A stretch of DNA of 64,000 bases from Desulfovibrionaceae bacterium (GTDB lineage: Bacteria > Desulfobacterota > Desulfovibrionia > Desulfovibrionales > Desulfovibrionaceae): contig JACCQI010000014.1 in assembly GCA_015709315.1 (NCBI GenBank), positions 1 to 64,000 on the forward strand, given 5' to 3'. Shown piece after piece: positions 1 through 7,944 of the stretch. Made by a program: the position numbers and the translations under genes. Every line of letters starts with the position of its first letter. Position 1 is the first letter of the stretch. The notes under the pieces were generated by a model. That model was not told the DNA's origin. It ran no database searches and saw nothing but the letters and a program-made list of their open reading frames with translations.

Positions 1-61
1 GTTGGACGCCATGTCCTTTCATTTTGTCAAAAGTACGCTCTGGCCGGATGAACCGAAAAAG

Positions 62-94
62 AAAAGGCCGCCGCACCTCAGTGCGGCGGCCTTT
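62..94 (-). terminator. Rho-independent terminator of the PEP-CTERM gene
   Basis: A near-perfect GC-rich inverted repeat (arms AAGGCCGCCGCAC and GTGCGGCGGCCTT, loop about 4 bases) is flanked by A and T runs. It lies 23 bases beyond the stop codon of the minus-strand gene that follows. Confidence 0.8.
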
Positions 95-117
95 GGTTTT
101 CAAGGGAGTTGGGATTT

Positions 118-606
118 TTACGCGAGGAACTTCCTACGCAGCCCCACCAGGCCGATCAGGCCGGAACCGAGCAGCCATGCCGCGCCGGGGATGGGCGTGG
201 CGGCGTACCTGATGTTGTCGATGGATGTCATGCCGCCGAATTCGAATCTCAATTCTGAGAGGTTGGTCAGATTGACCAGAGTGGACAGGTTTACGTTGTT
301 TTGGGTGAAGGTTCCCAGCAATGTTCCGTCCGCATAAATAGTTGCGTCAAGGAGCATAACATCCATATTGGTGATGTTCACCGGAGTGTCGAACGTAATG
401 GTTGCTGCATCCCAGCCGAAAGAACCGGACATGGCAAAGTTGTTGGTCCCCTCGTTGACGTACCAGTTGACGAAATCAACATTGTTAATGGTGAACGAGG
501 TGCTGTCCGCCGCAGTTACGGAATCGAAGGTGATCTCGGCGGCATGCGCCGTTCCCATGCCGATGACAAAGACGAAGACGATGAGGGTCGCGAGAAATTT
601 TTTCAT
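118..606 (-). CDS. PEP-CTERM/VPxPG-type exported small protein
   Basis: A secreted protein of 162 residues with no recognised catalytic domain. The N-terminus (MKKFLATLIVFVFVIGMG followed by AHA) is a clear Sec signal peptide with a cleavage site near residue 23. The C-terminus has a short Pro-Gly motif (TPIPGAAWLLGSGLIGLVGL) followed by RRKFLA, the arrangement of PEP-CTERM sorting tails: motif, one transmembrane helix, basic end. The middle is rich in Asn, Thr and Asp, as in beta-rich surface proteins. I chose ATG 606 over longer in-frame starts because the signal peptide begins there and GGGAG lies 11 bases upstream. It is monocistronic with its own terminator. Family exosortase sorting is known; the cargo function is not. 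Confidence 0.75.
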   Translation of the reverse strand: MKKFLATLIVFVFVIGMGTAHAAEITFDSVTAADSTSFTINNVDFVNWYVNEGTNNFAMSGSFGWDAATITFDTPVNITNMDVMLLDATIYADGTLLGTFTQNNVNLSTLVNLTNLSELRFEFGGMTSIDNIRYAATPIPGAAWLLGSGLIGLVGLRRKFLA

Positions 607-823
607 GATGCCCATACTCCCTTGAAAGTGATTTTCGTACTTCCCTGCAGTCGTTATGCCAAGTTCGATAAAACATGCTATTGTCGTTAGTTGCAATGTT
701 TCGCGTGCCGATTCTAACATGGTTGGATGGAATATCCGAAAAAACCGGACAACGGGTATCCCCCTTCGGACCGATGTGTCTTGAAAACCTGGAAGCATAG
801 CCGGGCGGCGTGCGGAAAGCAGA

Positions 824-856
824 AGGGCCGCCGGGAAACATATCCCGGCGGCCCTT
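824..856 (-). terminator. Terminator downstream of phosphomannomutase
   Basis: GGGCCGCCGGGA pairs perfectly with TCCCGGCGGCCC around a six-base loop. AAG and CTT flanks extend the stem. It lies 27 bases past the stop of the minus-strand mutase gene. Confidence 0.7.
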
Positions 857-882
857 GTCGTGCAGCGTGAAATTGGGCGCGG

Positions 883-2235
883 CTAGGGAATCCACTCCCG
901 CAGCTTGTCCTCGAACATGGTGCGGATTTCCTCCAGCCGTTCCGGGGTTTCGGCCTCGAAGCGGAGCACCAGCACGGGCTGGGTGTTGGAGGCGCGGCAC
1001 AGTCCCCAGCCGTCCGGGAAGATGGCGCGCACGCCGTCGATGTCGATGGCGTCGAAACGCGAGCCGAAATAGTCCACGGCCTTGGCCACTACCTCGGCCT
1101 TGAGGGCCTCGGGGCAGTCCACGCGGATTTCCGGGGTGGAATAGGTCTTGGGCCAGTCGAGCATTTCGCTCATGGGCTTGTCGGACTTGCTCAGAATCTC
1201 CACGATGCGCAGGGCCGCGTAGGTGGCGTCGTCAAATCCGTAGTAGCGGTCGGCAAAGAACATGTGGCCGGACATCTCGCCTGCGAATTTGGCGTCGATC
1301 TCGCGCATGCGGGCCTTGATCAGCGAGTGGCCGGTCTTCCACATGATCGCATCGCCGCCGTGCCTGCGGATGTCGTCGTACATCAGGTGCGAGCACTTGA
1401 CCTCGCCGATGATGGACGCGCCGGGGAACGCCTTGAGGATGTCGCGGGCGTAGATGGCCACCAACTGGTCGCCGAACATGAGGGCGCCTTTTTCGGTAAT
1501 CACGCCGATGCGGTCGCCGTCGCCGTCCAGGCCGATGCCGATGTCGGCCTTTTCCTCAAGGACCTTGTCTCGGAGCTGGGCCATGTTCTTCTCCACCACC
1601 GGGTCGGGGTGGTGGTTGGGGAACCGGCCGTCCGGGTCGCAGAAGAGGCGGACCACCTGCGCGCCGGCCGCTTCCAGGGCGTCGGCGGTCAGGGTGCCGC
1701 CCGCGCCGTTGCCGCCGTCCACCACCACCTTGACCGGCTTGGCTAGGGTGACGTCCGAGGACAGCTCCTTGACGTAGGCGGGCAGGACGTCCTTTTCGGC
1801 GACCGAACCGGTCCCTTCGGGGAATTCGCCCTTCTTCATCAGCTTGTACAGGTCCTGGATTTCCTCGGAGTGGATGGTGGACTTGCCGAGCCAGACCTTG
1901 AAGCCGTTGTATTCCGCCGGGTTGTGGCTGGCGGTGATCATGACGCCAGCGGTCTGCTTCAGGGTGGTGACGCCGTAGTAGAAGGCGGGCGACGAGACCT
2001 GGCCGATGGCGATGACGTCCACGCCCACGCTGTTCAGCCCCTTGGACAGGGCCTTTGCATAGGCGGGCGAGGTCTGGCGGCAGTCGTGCCCGACCACGGC
2101 GGCGGTGGCCCCCGCATCCAGGAAATAGGTCCCGCATGTCTTGCCGAGCAGTTCGACCCATTCCTCGTCGAAGTCCTGATCCACGATGCCGCGGATGTCG
2201 TACGTCCGAAATACTTCCTGCGAGATCGGCTTCAT
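883..2235 (-). CDS. algC: Phosphomannomutase/phosphoglucomutase
   Basis: Interconverts hexose 1- and 6-phosphates in the cytoplasm, feeding GDP-mannose and other sugar nucleotides for surface polysaccharide. At 450 residues it has the usual AlgC/ManB length. Family landmarks are all visible: N-terminal FRTYDIRG, the phosphoserine loop TASHNPAEYNG (Ser103), the metal-binding DGDGDR near residue 235, SGHMFF in domain 3 and the phosphate-binding RASNTQP near the C-terminus. The gene stands alone with a terminator behind it. Its product would supply the ManC-type guanylyltransferase encoded at 50.7 kb. Whether mannose or glucose is the preferred substrate cannot be told from sequence. Confidence 0.92.
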   Translation of the reverse strand: MKPISQEVFRTYDIRGIVDQDFDEEWVELLGKTCGTYFLDAGATAAVVGHDCRQTSPAYAKALSKGLNSVGVDVIAIGQVSSPAFYYGVTTLKQTAGVMITASHNPAEYNGFKVWLGKSTIHSEEIQDLYKLMKKGEFPEGTGSVAEKDVLPAYVKELSSDVTLAKPVKVVVDGGNGAGGTLTADALEAAGAQVVRLFCDPDGRFPNHHPDPVVEKNMAQLRDKVLEEKADIGIGLDGDGDRIGVITEKGALMFGDQLVAIYARDILKAFPGASIIGEVKCSHLMYDDIRRHGGDAIMWKTGHSLIKARMREIDAKFAGEMSGHMFFADRYYGFDDATYAALRIVEILSKSDKPMSEMLDWPKTYSTPEIRVDCPEALKAEVVAKAVDYFGSRFDAIDIDGVRAIFPDGWGLCRASNTQPVLVLRFEAETPERLEEIRTMFEDKLREWIP

Positions 2236-2546
2236 CCTCTGTCTCCCTGATGTTTGCGTGCAGATTTCTGGCCTAAGGCAAATGCGCCGCTTAGTATCCT
2301 ACCGAAAAATAGGTAAGAAAGAAATAACCCATATGCGCCGCTTTGGTGATGGAGATCGTTTGGCGCAGCGAAAGGCCGCTTGCCGGGAGGAGAGGCGTCC
2401 TACGGAATTAGGGTGGACCGATTGGGCATTCTGCCCTATGACGGGGAAGCGGATCGTCCCCGGCTTTCGGGACCGGCTCGCTGGCTGGAGGGGCGGTTCC
2501 ACGACGGGCCGGCCCCTGGGTTTATGGACAAAAAGTGGAGACAGGT
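2236..2546. other. Intergenic region between divergent algC and the gmhB-like fusion
   Basis: It must carry the promoters of both divergent genes. I see an A-rich stretch near 2300-2330 but no convincing -35/-10 pair, operator or small gene. The short reading frames here have neither good start sites nor recognisable content. Confidence 0.5.
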
Positions 2547-3701
2547 GTGATTCGCCAAGCCGTGATTCTTGCCGGGGACGACGGAGCCCGGTCTCTAGGA
2601 ACGCTCCTTGCCGCGACCGGCGCGGACGGCGTGCCGTTCATTCATTATTTTTTGTGGAATCTGGCCCGGCACGGCGTCACCGAGGCCGTTGTTTTCGGTG
2701 GGTCGCATGGGGCGCTTGTCCGGGCCGTGGAGGCGCGCCCCGTGCCGGGCGTGTCGGTGCGGTTCGCGGCCGATTGCCTGCCCCTGCTTGATGAGCGGTT
2801 TCTTGTTCTCGACGGGCGCATCTTCCACGACGTGAATTATTTGGATTTGGCCTTGCGGGCCGGGGACGGGGCGGCCGTGGCCCTGCGCCGTGCGGACGAT
2901 GTGGCCGGGCTTGCCGGTGTCGGGCTTGCCGACGGCATGGCCGGGACGTTTCGTGCGTCGGGCGAAGCCGGGCCGGGGTTTGCCTACGGCGGAGTCTGCT
3001 GTCTGTCCAAAGACCTGGCCGAAGGGCTGTCCGGGGGCGCGGTGTTTTTGGAGCAGGACCTGTTTCCGCAATTGGCCGAAGCCGGGCGGCTGGCCGCGGG
3101 CGTGTATCCGGGTTTGTTCGTCGGCCTGTCCGACCCCGAGGCGCTGGACCGGGCCGGTGACGCCCTGGCCGGGTGGAAGCGCAGGCCGGCATTGTTTCTC
3201 GACCGGGACGGCGTGCTGAACGTCAACTACGGATACGTGCATACCCGCGACAAGTGGACCTGGTGCCCCGGCGCGCGGAAGGCCGTCAAGTTCGCCAACG
3301 ACGCCGGGTTGCTGGTCATCCTGGTCACGAACCAGTCGGGCATCGGGCGGGGATATTACGGCGAGGACGCCTTTCATGAACTCATGGCCTGGGTGCGGGA
3401 GGACCTGGCCGGGGTTGGGGCGCACCTGGACGGTGTGTATCATTGCCCGCACCATCCCACGGAAGCGGTCGGGGATTTCAGGCGGGAATGCGCGTGCCGG
3501 AAGCCCGGTCCTGGCATGCTGCTGCAGGCTCTCGACGAATGGGACATTGACGTGGCGCGCAGCGCCGTAATCGGGGATTCCGACAAGGACATCGAGGCGG
3601 GCAGACATGCCGGGATATCCCGTCTGAGGCTCTACGACCATGAGCGCGAGAGCCTGCTGGATGTTGTCCGGGACGTCTTCTCCTTCCTTTCCGACGAGTA
3701 G
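2547..3701 (+). CDS. Fusion: degenerate nucleotidyltransferase + GmhB-type HAD phosphatase
   Basis: A 384-residue two-domain protein. Residues about 1-200 resemble sugar-phosphate nucleotidyltransferases (RQAVILAG start, VPFIHYFLWNLARHGV helix). However, the GGxGTRL nucleotide loop reads GDDGAR and the following catalytic-lysine motif is missing, so this half is probably inactive. Residues about 213-380 form a HAD phosphatase of the D-glycero-D-manno-heptose-1,7-bisphosphate type: FLDRDGVLN (nucleophile Asp), TNQSGIGRGYY, the zinc ligands CPHHP plus CxC, RKPGPGML and IGDSDKD. GTG 2547 is preferred because GGAG lies six bases upstream; GTG 2535 is the alternative. Likely role is heptose or related sugar-phosphate metabolism for the cell envelope. 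Confidence 0.8.
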   Translation: MIRQAVILAGDDGARSLGTLLAATGADGVPFIHYFLWNLARHGVTEAVVFGGSHGALVRAVEARPVPGVSVRFAADCLPLLDERFLVLDGRIFHDVNYLDLALRAGDGAAVALRRADDVAGLAGVGLADGMAGTFRASGEAGPGFAYGGVCCLSKDLAEGLSGGAVFLEQDLFPQLAEAGRLAAGVYPGLFVGLSDPEALDRAGDALAGWKRRPALFLDRDGVLNVNYGYVHTRDKWTWCPGARKAVKFANDAGLLVILVTNQSGIGRGYYGEDAFHELMAWVREDLAGVGAHLDGVYHCPHHPTEAVGDFRRECACRKPGPGMLLQALDEWDIDVARSAVIGDSDKDIEAGRHAGISRLRLYDHERESLLDVVRDVFSFLSDE

Positions 3702-3819
3702 CGGGCGGTTGGGCGTCCTTTGTCCGTTTCTCCGGTTGCTTCGCCATGGGTATTGAAATTGCATCCGACGGACATTAATGAATATTGACGTCAAATAGCT
3801 GAACGCGACAGTGGGAGCC

Positions 3820-4806
3820 ATGATCGATTATCGGGTTCAATCGGATTACCTGCGCCAAGTGCAGCGCACCTTTGAAGGGGGCGGGAATTTGGACGTCCTG
3901 GGGCATCTCTACCAGGTGCTCCTGGTGGCCGCTCCGGTGCTCGCGGTCATGGTCTTGTGGCGGTATCGGCATCTGATCGCGTTCGGCGTCGGGCATGCGG
4001 TGTCCAGTGTTTTTGCCCGGCGCAACCACCGGGTCATCGAGAACTATCTGGTTTCCAAGGGAGTGCTGCTGGAGGTCTGCCTGTACACGCCCGATGGCGT
4101 GGGCATGAAGATCTGCGACGCCAGGGTGGAAAGCGTGGTGCGCGGCCGGATGAACCTGCAGTTGGTCAATGTGGTTGCCGCCACCCTGAAATTCAAGAAT
4201 TTCAGGGTGATCTGTTTTGCCAAGCCCTTTGCCTATTCCGGCAGGCGAATCAACGCCTTCATCTCCTACATCGGCCGCATGGATCGCAAGGGCGTAGTGC
4301 TGAAGCATCTGTCCCTGATGACGCCGATCCGCTACCAGTACATCATCCGCCGCCGCTACGCCCGCCGCAGGGTGGCCCGCGAGGGGGCGGTGCGCGTCAA
4401 GGCGTGGGCGGGGCGCAGGGTCAATTCCTTCTGGATGGCGAAGCCCGACATGCAGACCGTGAACAATCCTGCCGACTACGGAAAGAATACCCGGCTGGTC
4501 GTGGACAATATTTCCGCAGGGGGATTGCGCCTGTACGTGCGGCATCCCAAGCCGGGGTTGCCGCCCATGCAAAAGGGCAACCAACTCGTGCTGCGCGTTT
4601 CCATCTGGAATCCCAAGCGGAAGAAATTCGCCTATTTCACGGCGTTGGGCATTGTCCGCAGCCGGTTTTCCGGCGCTAGCAACTCCATCGGCCTGGGCAT
4701 CCAGTTCGTGGCCGAGGGAGAAAAGGCGGGGTCCGGCTACACCTGGCATCCGGTGCGGGGCGGGATCAAGACGCTGGCCAAGTTCCTCGCCCAACTGGAG
4801 GAATGA
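3820..4806 (+). CDS. Membrane-anchored PilZ-domain protein (putative c-di-GMP receptor)
   Basis: 328 residues. A single hydrophobic segment near residues 28-50 (LLVAAPVLAVMVLW) suggests an N-terminal membrane anchor. The C-terminal half carries the two PilZ signatures: an Arg-rich RRRYARRR segment near residue 190 and DNISAGGLRL near residue 230, matching RxxxR and (D/N)xSxxG. PilZ proteins bind c-di-GMP and control motility or exopolysaccharide, often after a YcgR-like N-domain, which the middle region could be. The ATG start has GGGAG only two bases away, so GTG 3811 is possible. It has no obvious operon partner. Confidence 0.65.
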   Translation: MIDYRVQSDYLRQVQRTFEGGGNLDVLGHLYQVLLVAAPVLAVMVLWRYRHLIAFGVGHAVSSVFARRNHRVIENYLVSKGVLLEVCLYTPDGVGMKICDARVESVVRGRMNLQLVNVVAATLKFKNFRVICFAKPFAYSGRRINAFISYIGRMDRKGVVLKHLSLMTPIRYQYIIRRRYARRRVAREGAVRVKAWAGRRVNSFWMAKPDMQTVNNPADYGKNTRLVVDNISAGGLRLYVRHPKPGLPPMQKGNQLVLRVSIWNPKRKKFAYFTALGIVRSRFSGASNSIGLGIQFVAEGEKAGSGYTWHPVRGGIKTLAKFLAQLEE

Positions 4807-4821
4807 TCGGGCCGGGCGGCA

Positions 4822-5253
4822 TTATTCCTTTCGGCAATCGGAGCAGATGCCGTACAGGTACATCTTGTGGCTGTTCAGGGTGAAGCCGTGCTCCTTGGCG
4901 ATGGCCTCCTGGCGGTGTTCGATGATTGCATCCAGGATTTCGATGTTCTTGCCGCATTTTTCGCAGATGAGATGGTCGTGGTGTTCCTTGCCGTAACTCG
5001 GTTCGTACCGGGTCACGCCGTCGGCGAAGTCCAGAGGCTCCACCAGCCCGGAATCGCTGAGAAGCTTGAGAGTCCTGTAGACGGTCGCCTGTCCGATGGA
5101 CGGGTCCTTTTTCTTGACGCGCGCGTACAGCTCCTCCGACGAAACATGGTCGCCCTGCTTGAGCATGGTTTCCAGGATGAGCCGCCGTTGGGGGGTCATT
5201 TTGAGATTCTCGTTGGCCAGATATTCTGAAAAGGCAACTTGCGGGCTCTTCAT
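4822..5253 (-). CDS. fur: Fur-family metal-dependent transcriptional repressor
   Basis: 143 residues, the normal size for Fur/PerR/Zur. The N-terminal winged helix contains the recognition segment QATVYRTLKLLSDSGLV. The C-terminal dimerisation domain carries the HHDHLIC metal-binding motif and two CxxC pairs (CEKC and CSDC) for structural zinc. The sequence fits Fur best, but Fur, PerR and Zur cannot be separated reliably by eye. A perfect GTTGA-N9-TCAAC palindrome lies 32 bases upstream of the start, consistent with autoregulation. It is transcribed convergently with the PilZ gene. Confidence 0.85.
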   Translation of the reverse strand: MKSPQVAFSEYLANENLKMTPQRRLILETMLKQGDHVSSEELYARVKKKDPSIGQATVYRTLKLLSDSGLVEPLDFADGVTRYEPSYGKEHHDHLICEKCGKNIEILDAIIEHRQEAIAKEHGFTLNSHKMYLYGICSDCRKE

Positions 5254-5284
5254 GGCATATCCCGTCGTTTTGACATTGAATTTC

Positions 5285-5303
5285 GTTGATACCTATTCTC
5301 AAC
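5285..5303 (-). promoter_or_regulatory. Candidate Fur-type operator upstream of fur
   Basis: GTTGA and TCAAC arms separated by nine bases form a perfect inverted repeat just upstream of the repressor gene. The overall form (TTGAGAAT then ATCAA on the minus strand) resembles Fur/PerR boxes. Assignment is by position and symmetry only. Confidence 0.45.
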
Positions 5304-5437
5304 TCATACGGGAAGCGAGAAAGGGTGTCAAATACCATGCAGGGTATTTGTCCGGCGGTTTCCGTCTTGACAATACGGAGCCGGGTTTCTACAACCATTT
5401 TCCCGTATTTCACAAGTAGGAATACGGCCTTCCCCGC

Positions 5438-5529
5438 GGAGAGGTGGCAGAGTTCGGTTTAATGCGCTGGTCTTGAAAACCAGAGGCGGGGCAACCCGTC
5501 CGGGGGTTCGAATCCCTCCCTCTCCGCCA
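5438..5529 (+). tRNA. tRNA-Ser (anticodon TGA)
   Basis: The acceptor arms GGAGAGG and CCTCTCC pair perfectly, with discriminator G and an encoded CCA at 5527-5529. The anticodon arm CTGGT-CTTGAAA-ACCAG shows anticodon TGA, reading UCA-type serine codons. A long variable arm (GGCGGGG and paired bases) and the TTCGAAT T-loop complete a class II tRNA of 92 bases. Confidence 0.97.
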
Positions 5530-5542
5530 TATTTCTATTTAA

Positions 5543-5612
5543 AGTCCGGGTGGTTAGCGATTCAGGGTAGTGAAAATTTACTGCCCGGCTACTACCCGGA
5601 CTGGTCTTTTTT
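5543..5612 (+). terminator. Terminator of tRNA-Ser with a second internal stem
   Basis: AGTCCGGGT (5543-5551) pairs with ACCCGGACT (5594-5602) and is followed by a run of six T. Inside it a second hairpin (GGGTAGT with ACTGCCC, one wobble pair) gives a branched structure. It starts 13 bases after the tRNA. Confidence 0.75.
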
Positions 5613-5865
5613 GAGGTGGGTGACTTGGGCGGGCTTCCCGCTCCTTTTCCGCAGAGACTGGATGATGAGAAGAAAAGCGCTCTCAAAAACAGGAACGGTT
5701 CGCATCCTGTAATTCCGCCTTGACACCGGAACTGGCCCCGATTATGTCGATGGGCTGTTTTTTTGAACCTGCCTTTCATGAGCCTCCAGACATGGCCCGA
5801 CCTCAGAGTCGGATCGGCCGGACCTGCCTGTGCCCATCGGCGAAAAAGTGCCATTGGGGACGTTT
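5613..5865 (+). other. Intergenic leader before the SulP gene
   Basis: No gene is supported here. An imperfect hairpin (GGCCCCGA with TCGATGGGC) followed by seven T at 5734-5764 could be a second weak terminator. No clear promoter boxes were found. Confidence 0.4.
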
Positions 5866-7590
5866 ATGTCGTTTGCAAAATTCGTTAGCGTGGATCTCAC
5901 TCCCGCTCTGTGGTCTTTCCTTCGGAAAGGCTATTCCATCAATAATCTGGTCCGGGATCTGGGTTCCGGCGTAACCGTGGGCATAGTGGCCCTGCCGCTG
6001 GCAATGGCGTTCGCCATTGCTTCCGGAGCAACCCCTGAACAGGGGCTGTTCACCTCCATTGTGGCAGGCTTCCTCATTTCCGCCTTCGGCGGCTCGCGCT
6101 TCCAGATCGGCGGCCCCACCGGCGCTTTCGTGGTCATCGTGGCAAGCGTCATCGCCCGGCACGGATACGAAGGGCTGGTCGTGACCATGCTCATGGCGGG
6201 CGTCCTGCTGGTGCTCATGGGCATTTTCAATTTCGGGCAGTTCCTCCGGTTTATCCCCTATCCGGTCGTCACCGGATTCACGACCGGCATCGCGCTGCTC
6301 ATCGTGACCACCCAGTTCAAGGACTTCTTCGGCCTCGGCCTCGCCTCGGTGCCGTCCGGGTTCATCGACAGGGTCGCCGCATGCGTCCACGCGCTCCCGA
6401 CCTTCAGCGGGGCCGCCCTGGGTGTCAGTCTCGGCACTCTTGCGATCATGATTTTTGTGCGGCAGTTCGTTCCCCGGCTTCCGGCACATATCGTGGGCAT
6501 TTTCTTTGCCACCCTCGCCACCTGGGTCCTGCACCTGCCCATCGAGACCATCGGGTCCCATTTCGGCGGCATTCCCGCCGAACTGCCCCACCTGCAATAT
6601 CCCGCGTTCAGCCTCGAGTCCATCCGCGTGCTGTTGCCGGAATCCCTGACCATCGCGCTGCTGGCGGGCATCGAGTCCCTGCTCAGCGCGGTCGTGGCGG
6701 ACGGCATGACCGGAAAGCGGCACAATCCTTCGATGGAACTGGTGGCCCAGGGCCTCGCCAACATCGGTTCGGCAATGTTCGGCGGCATCCCCGCCACCGG
6801 CGCCATAGCCCGTACCGCCACCAACATTCGCGCGGGAGCCTCTTCCCCGGTCTCGGGCCTCATCCACGTCGTTACCCTGGTGATTATCCTGATGTTCTGC
6901 TCCAAGCTGCTGTACCACATTCCGCTCGCGAGCCTGGCCGCCATCCTGACCTTCGTCGCCTGGGACATGAGCGAACTGCACCGCTTCAAGCGCCTGCTGC
7001 ACGCTCCGAAGGCCGACTCCCTGGTTCTGCTGATCACCTTTTCACTGACGGTGTTCGTTGACTTGACGGTCGCGGTTCAGGTCGGCGTGGTGCTTGCCGC
7101 TCTGCTGTTCATGAAGCGCATGAGCGAGGTGGGCAGCGTCTGCGAAGTCCCCATGGAGAAGGAATCTCACACCGTTCCCAATTCCAACTATCATGGCCAG
7201 ATCGCCAGCTACGAAGTCGAAGGTCCGTTTTTCTTCGGCATGGCCCAGCGGTTCATCGACATCATGCAATTCACCCGGACGCCGCCCAAGGTGCTCATCA
7301 TCAAGTTGAGCCACGTCAACCACATCGACGCCACAGCCATCGAAGCGTTGGAAAATGTCATTCACAAGGCGCATCGGACCGGCACTACCGTGGTTCTCGC
7401 GGACATCAACAAAGGCGTGCGGCGTGTTCTCCGCGCCATGGGAACCAAGGCTCTTGTCGGCACCGAAAACGTCTGTGCGGATTACCCGTCAGCGCTGTTC
7501 CGCGCAAAATGCCTCGTCGAGGAATCGGCGGACACGGAAACGCGTATCGCGCCCGGAGCCGGGCAAGCCGCCCCGGGGCTGCCCCTGTAG
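5866..7590 (+). CDS. SulP-family anion transporter with STAS domain
   Basis: 574-residue inner-membrane permease of the SulP/SLC26 family, which move sulfate, bicarbonate or carboxylates. The N-terminal part shows the family signature (ALPLAMAFAIASG, GGSRFQIGGPTGAFVVIV) and about ten to twelve hydrophobic helices, including GGIPATGAIARTATN. A cytoplasmic STAS domain follows from about residue 440 to 545. ATG 5866 is chosen because GGGGA lies five bases upstream and the family N-terminus begins there; the in-frame GTG at 5830 has no ribosome-binding site. In a sulfate reducer sulfate uptake is an attractive guess, but bicarbonate is equally possible. It is monocistronic, with a strong terminator. 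Confidence 0.88.
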   Translation: MSFAKFVSVDLTPALWSFLRKGYSINNLVRDLGSGVTVGIVALPLAMAFAIASGATPEQGLFTSIVAGFLISAFGGSRFQIGGPTGAFVVIVASVIARHGYEGLVVTMLMAGVLLVLMGIFNFGQFLRFIPYPVVTGFTTGIALLIVTTQFKDFFGLGLASVPSGFIDRVAACVHALPTFSGAALGVSLGTLAIMIFVRQFVPRLPAHIVGIFFATLATWVLHLPIETIGSHFGGIPAELPHLQYPAFSLESIRVLLPESLTIALLAGIESLLSAVVADGMTGKRHNPSMELVAQGLANIGSAMFGGIPATGAIARTATNIRAGASSPVSGLIHVVTLVIILMFCSKLLYHIPLASLAAILTFVAWDMSELHRFKRLLHAPKADSLVLLITFSLTVFVDLTVAVQVGVVLAALLFMKRMSEVGSVCEVPMEKESHTVPNSNYHGQIASYEVEGPFFFGMAQRFIDIMQFTRTPPKVLIIKLSHVNHIDATAIEALENVIHKAHRTGTTVVLADINKGVRRVLRAMGTKALVGTENVCADYPSALFRAKCLVEESADTETRIAPGAGQAAPGLPL

Positions 7591-7644
7591 CGGTTGCAAC
7601 CCGGACCGGAAACCGACCCCGAACGCTTCATCAAAACGATCATC

Positions 7645-7676
7645 AAAAAGGCGGCCTTTGACAGGCCGCCTTTTTT
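7645..7676 (+). terminator. Rho-independent terminator of the SulP gene
   Basis: AAGGCGGCCT pairs with AGGCCGCCTT around a five-base loop, preceded by A and followed by six T. Confidence 0.88.
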
Positions 7677-7944
7677 GGGTCCATCCGAACGAACTCCGCT
7701 TAGCCATGTGGTTTATGATTTCGGACTTGAAGAACTCGACGTCTCGGGTGGCGGAGGTTGTTGCCGCAGATTCCTTCCAAAATTTTTGGAATCAGCGGCC
7801 AGAACCGGCCGGGTATTATGCTGAAATTGGAAAACAACAAGGCGCTTTGAACGGTGTTTAGGGTCTAATATATTGAATTAATAGTATATTAATCTCCCGG
7901 TTCAATACTTGCTTAAGCGCCATCCTTTCCCACAGGAGGTTACA
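7677..7944 (+). other. Intergenic leader before the FmdE gene
   Basis: No gene is supported. The last 80 bases are AT-rich against the GC-rich background, contain the palindrome annotated at 7875-7891, and presumably hold the promoter of the FmdE gene. Confidence 0.5.
7875..7891 (+). promoter_or_regulatory. Palindromic operator candidate upstream of the FmdE gene
   Basis: ATTAATA and TATTAAT flank a three-base centre as a perfect inverted repeat, 54 bases before the start codon. It suggests a regulator-binding site; the regulator is unknown. Confidence 0.45.
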
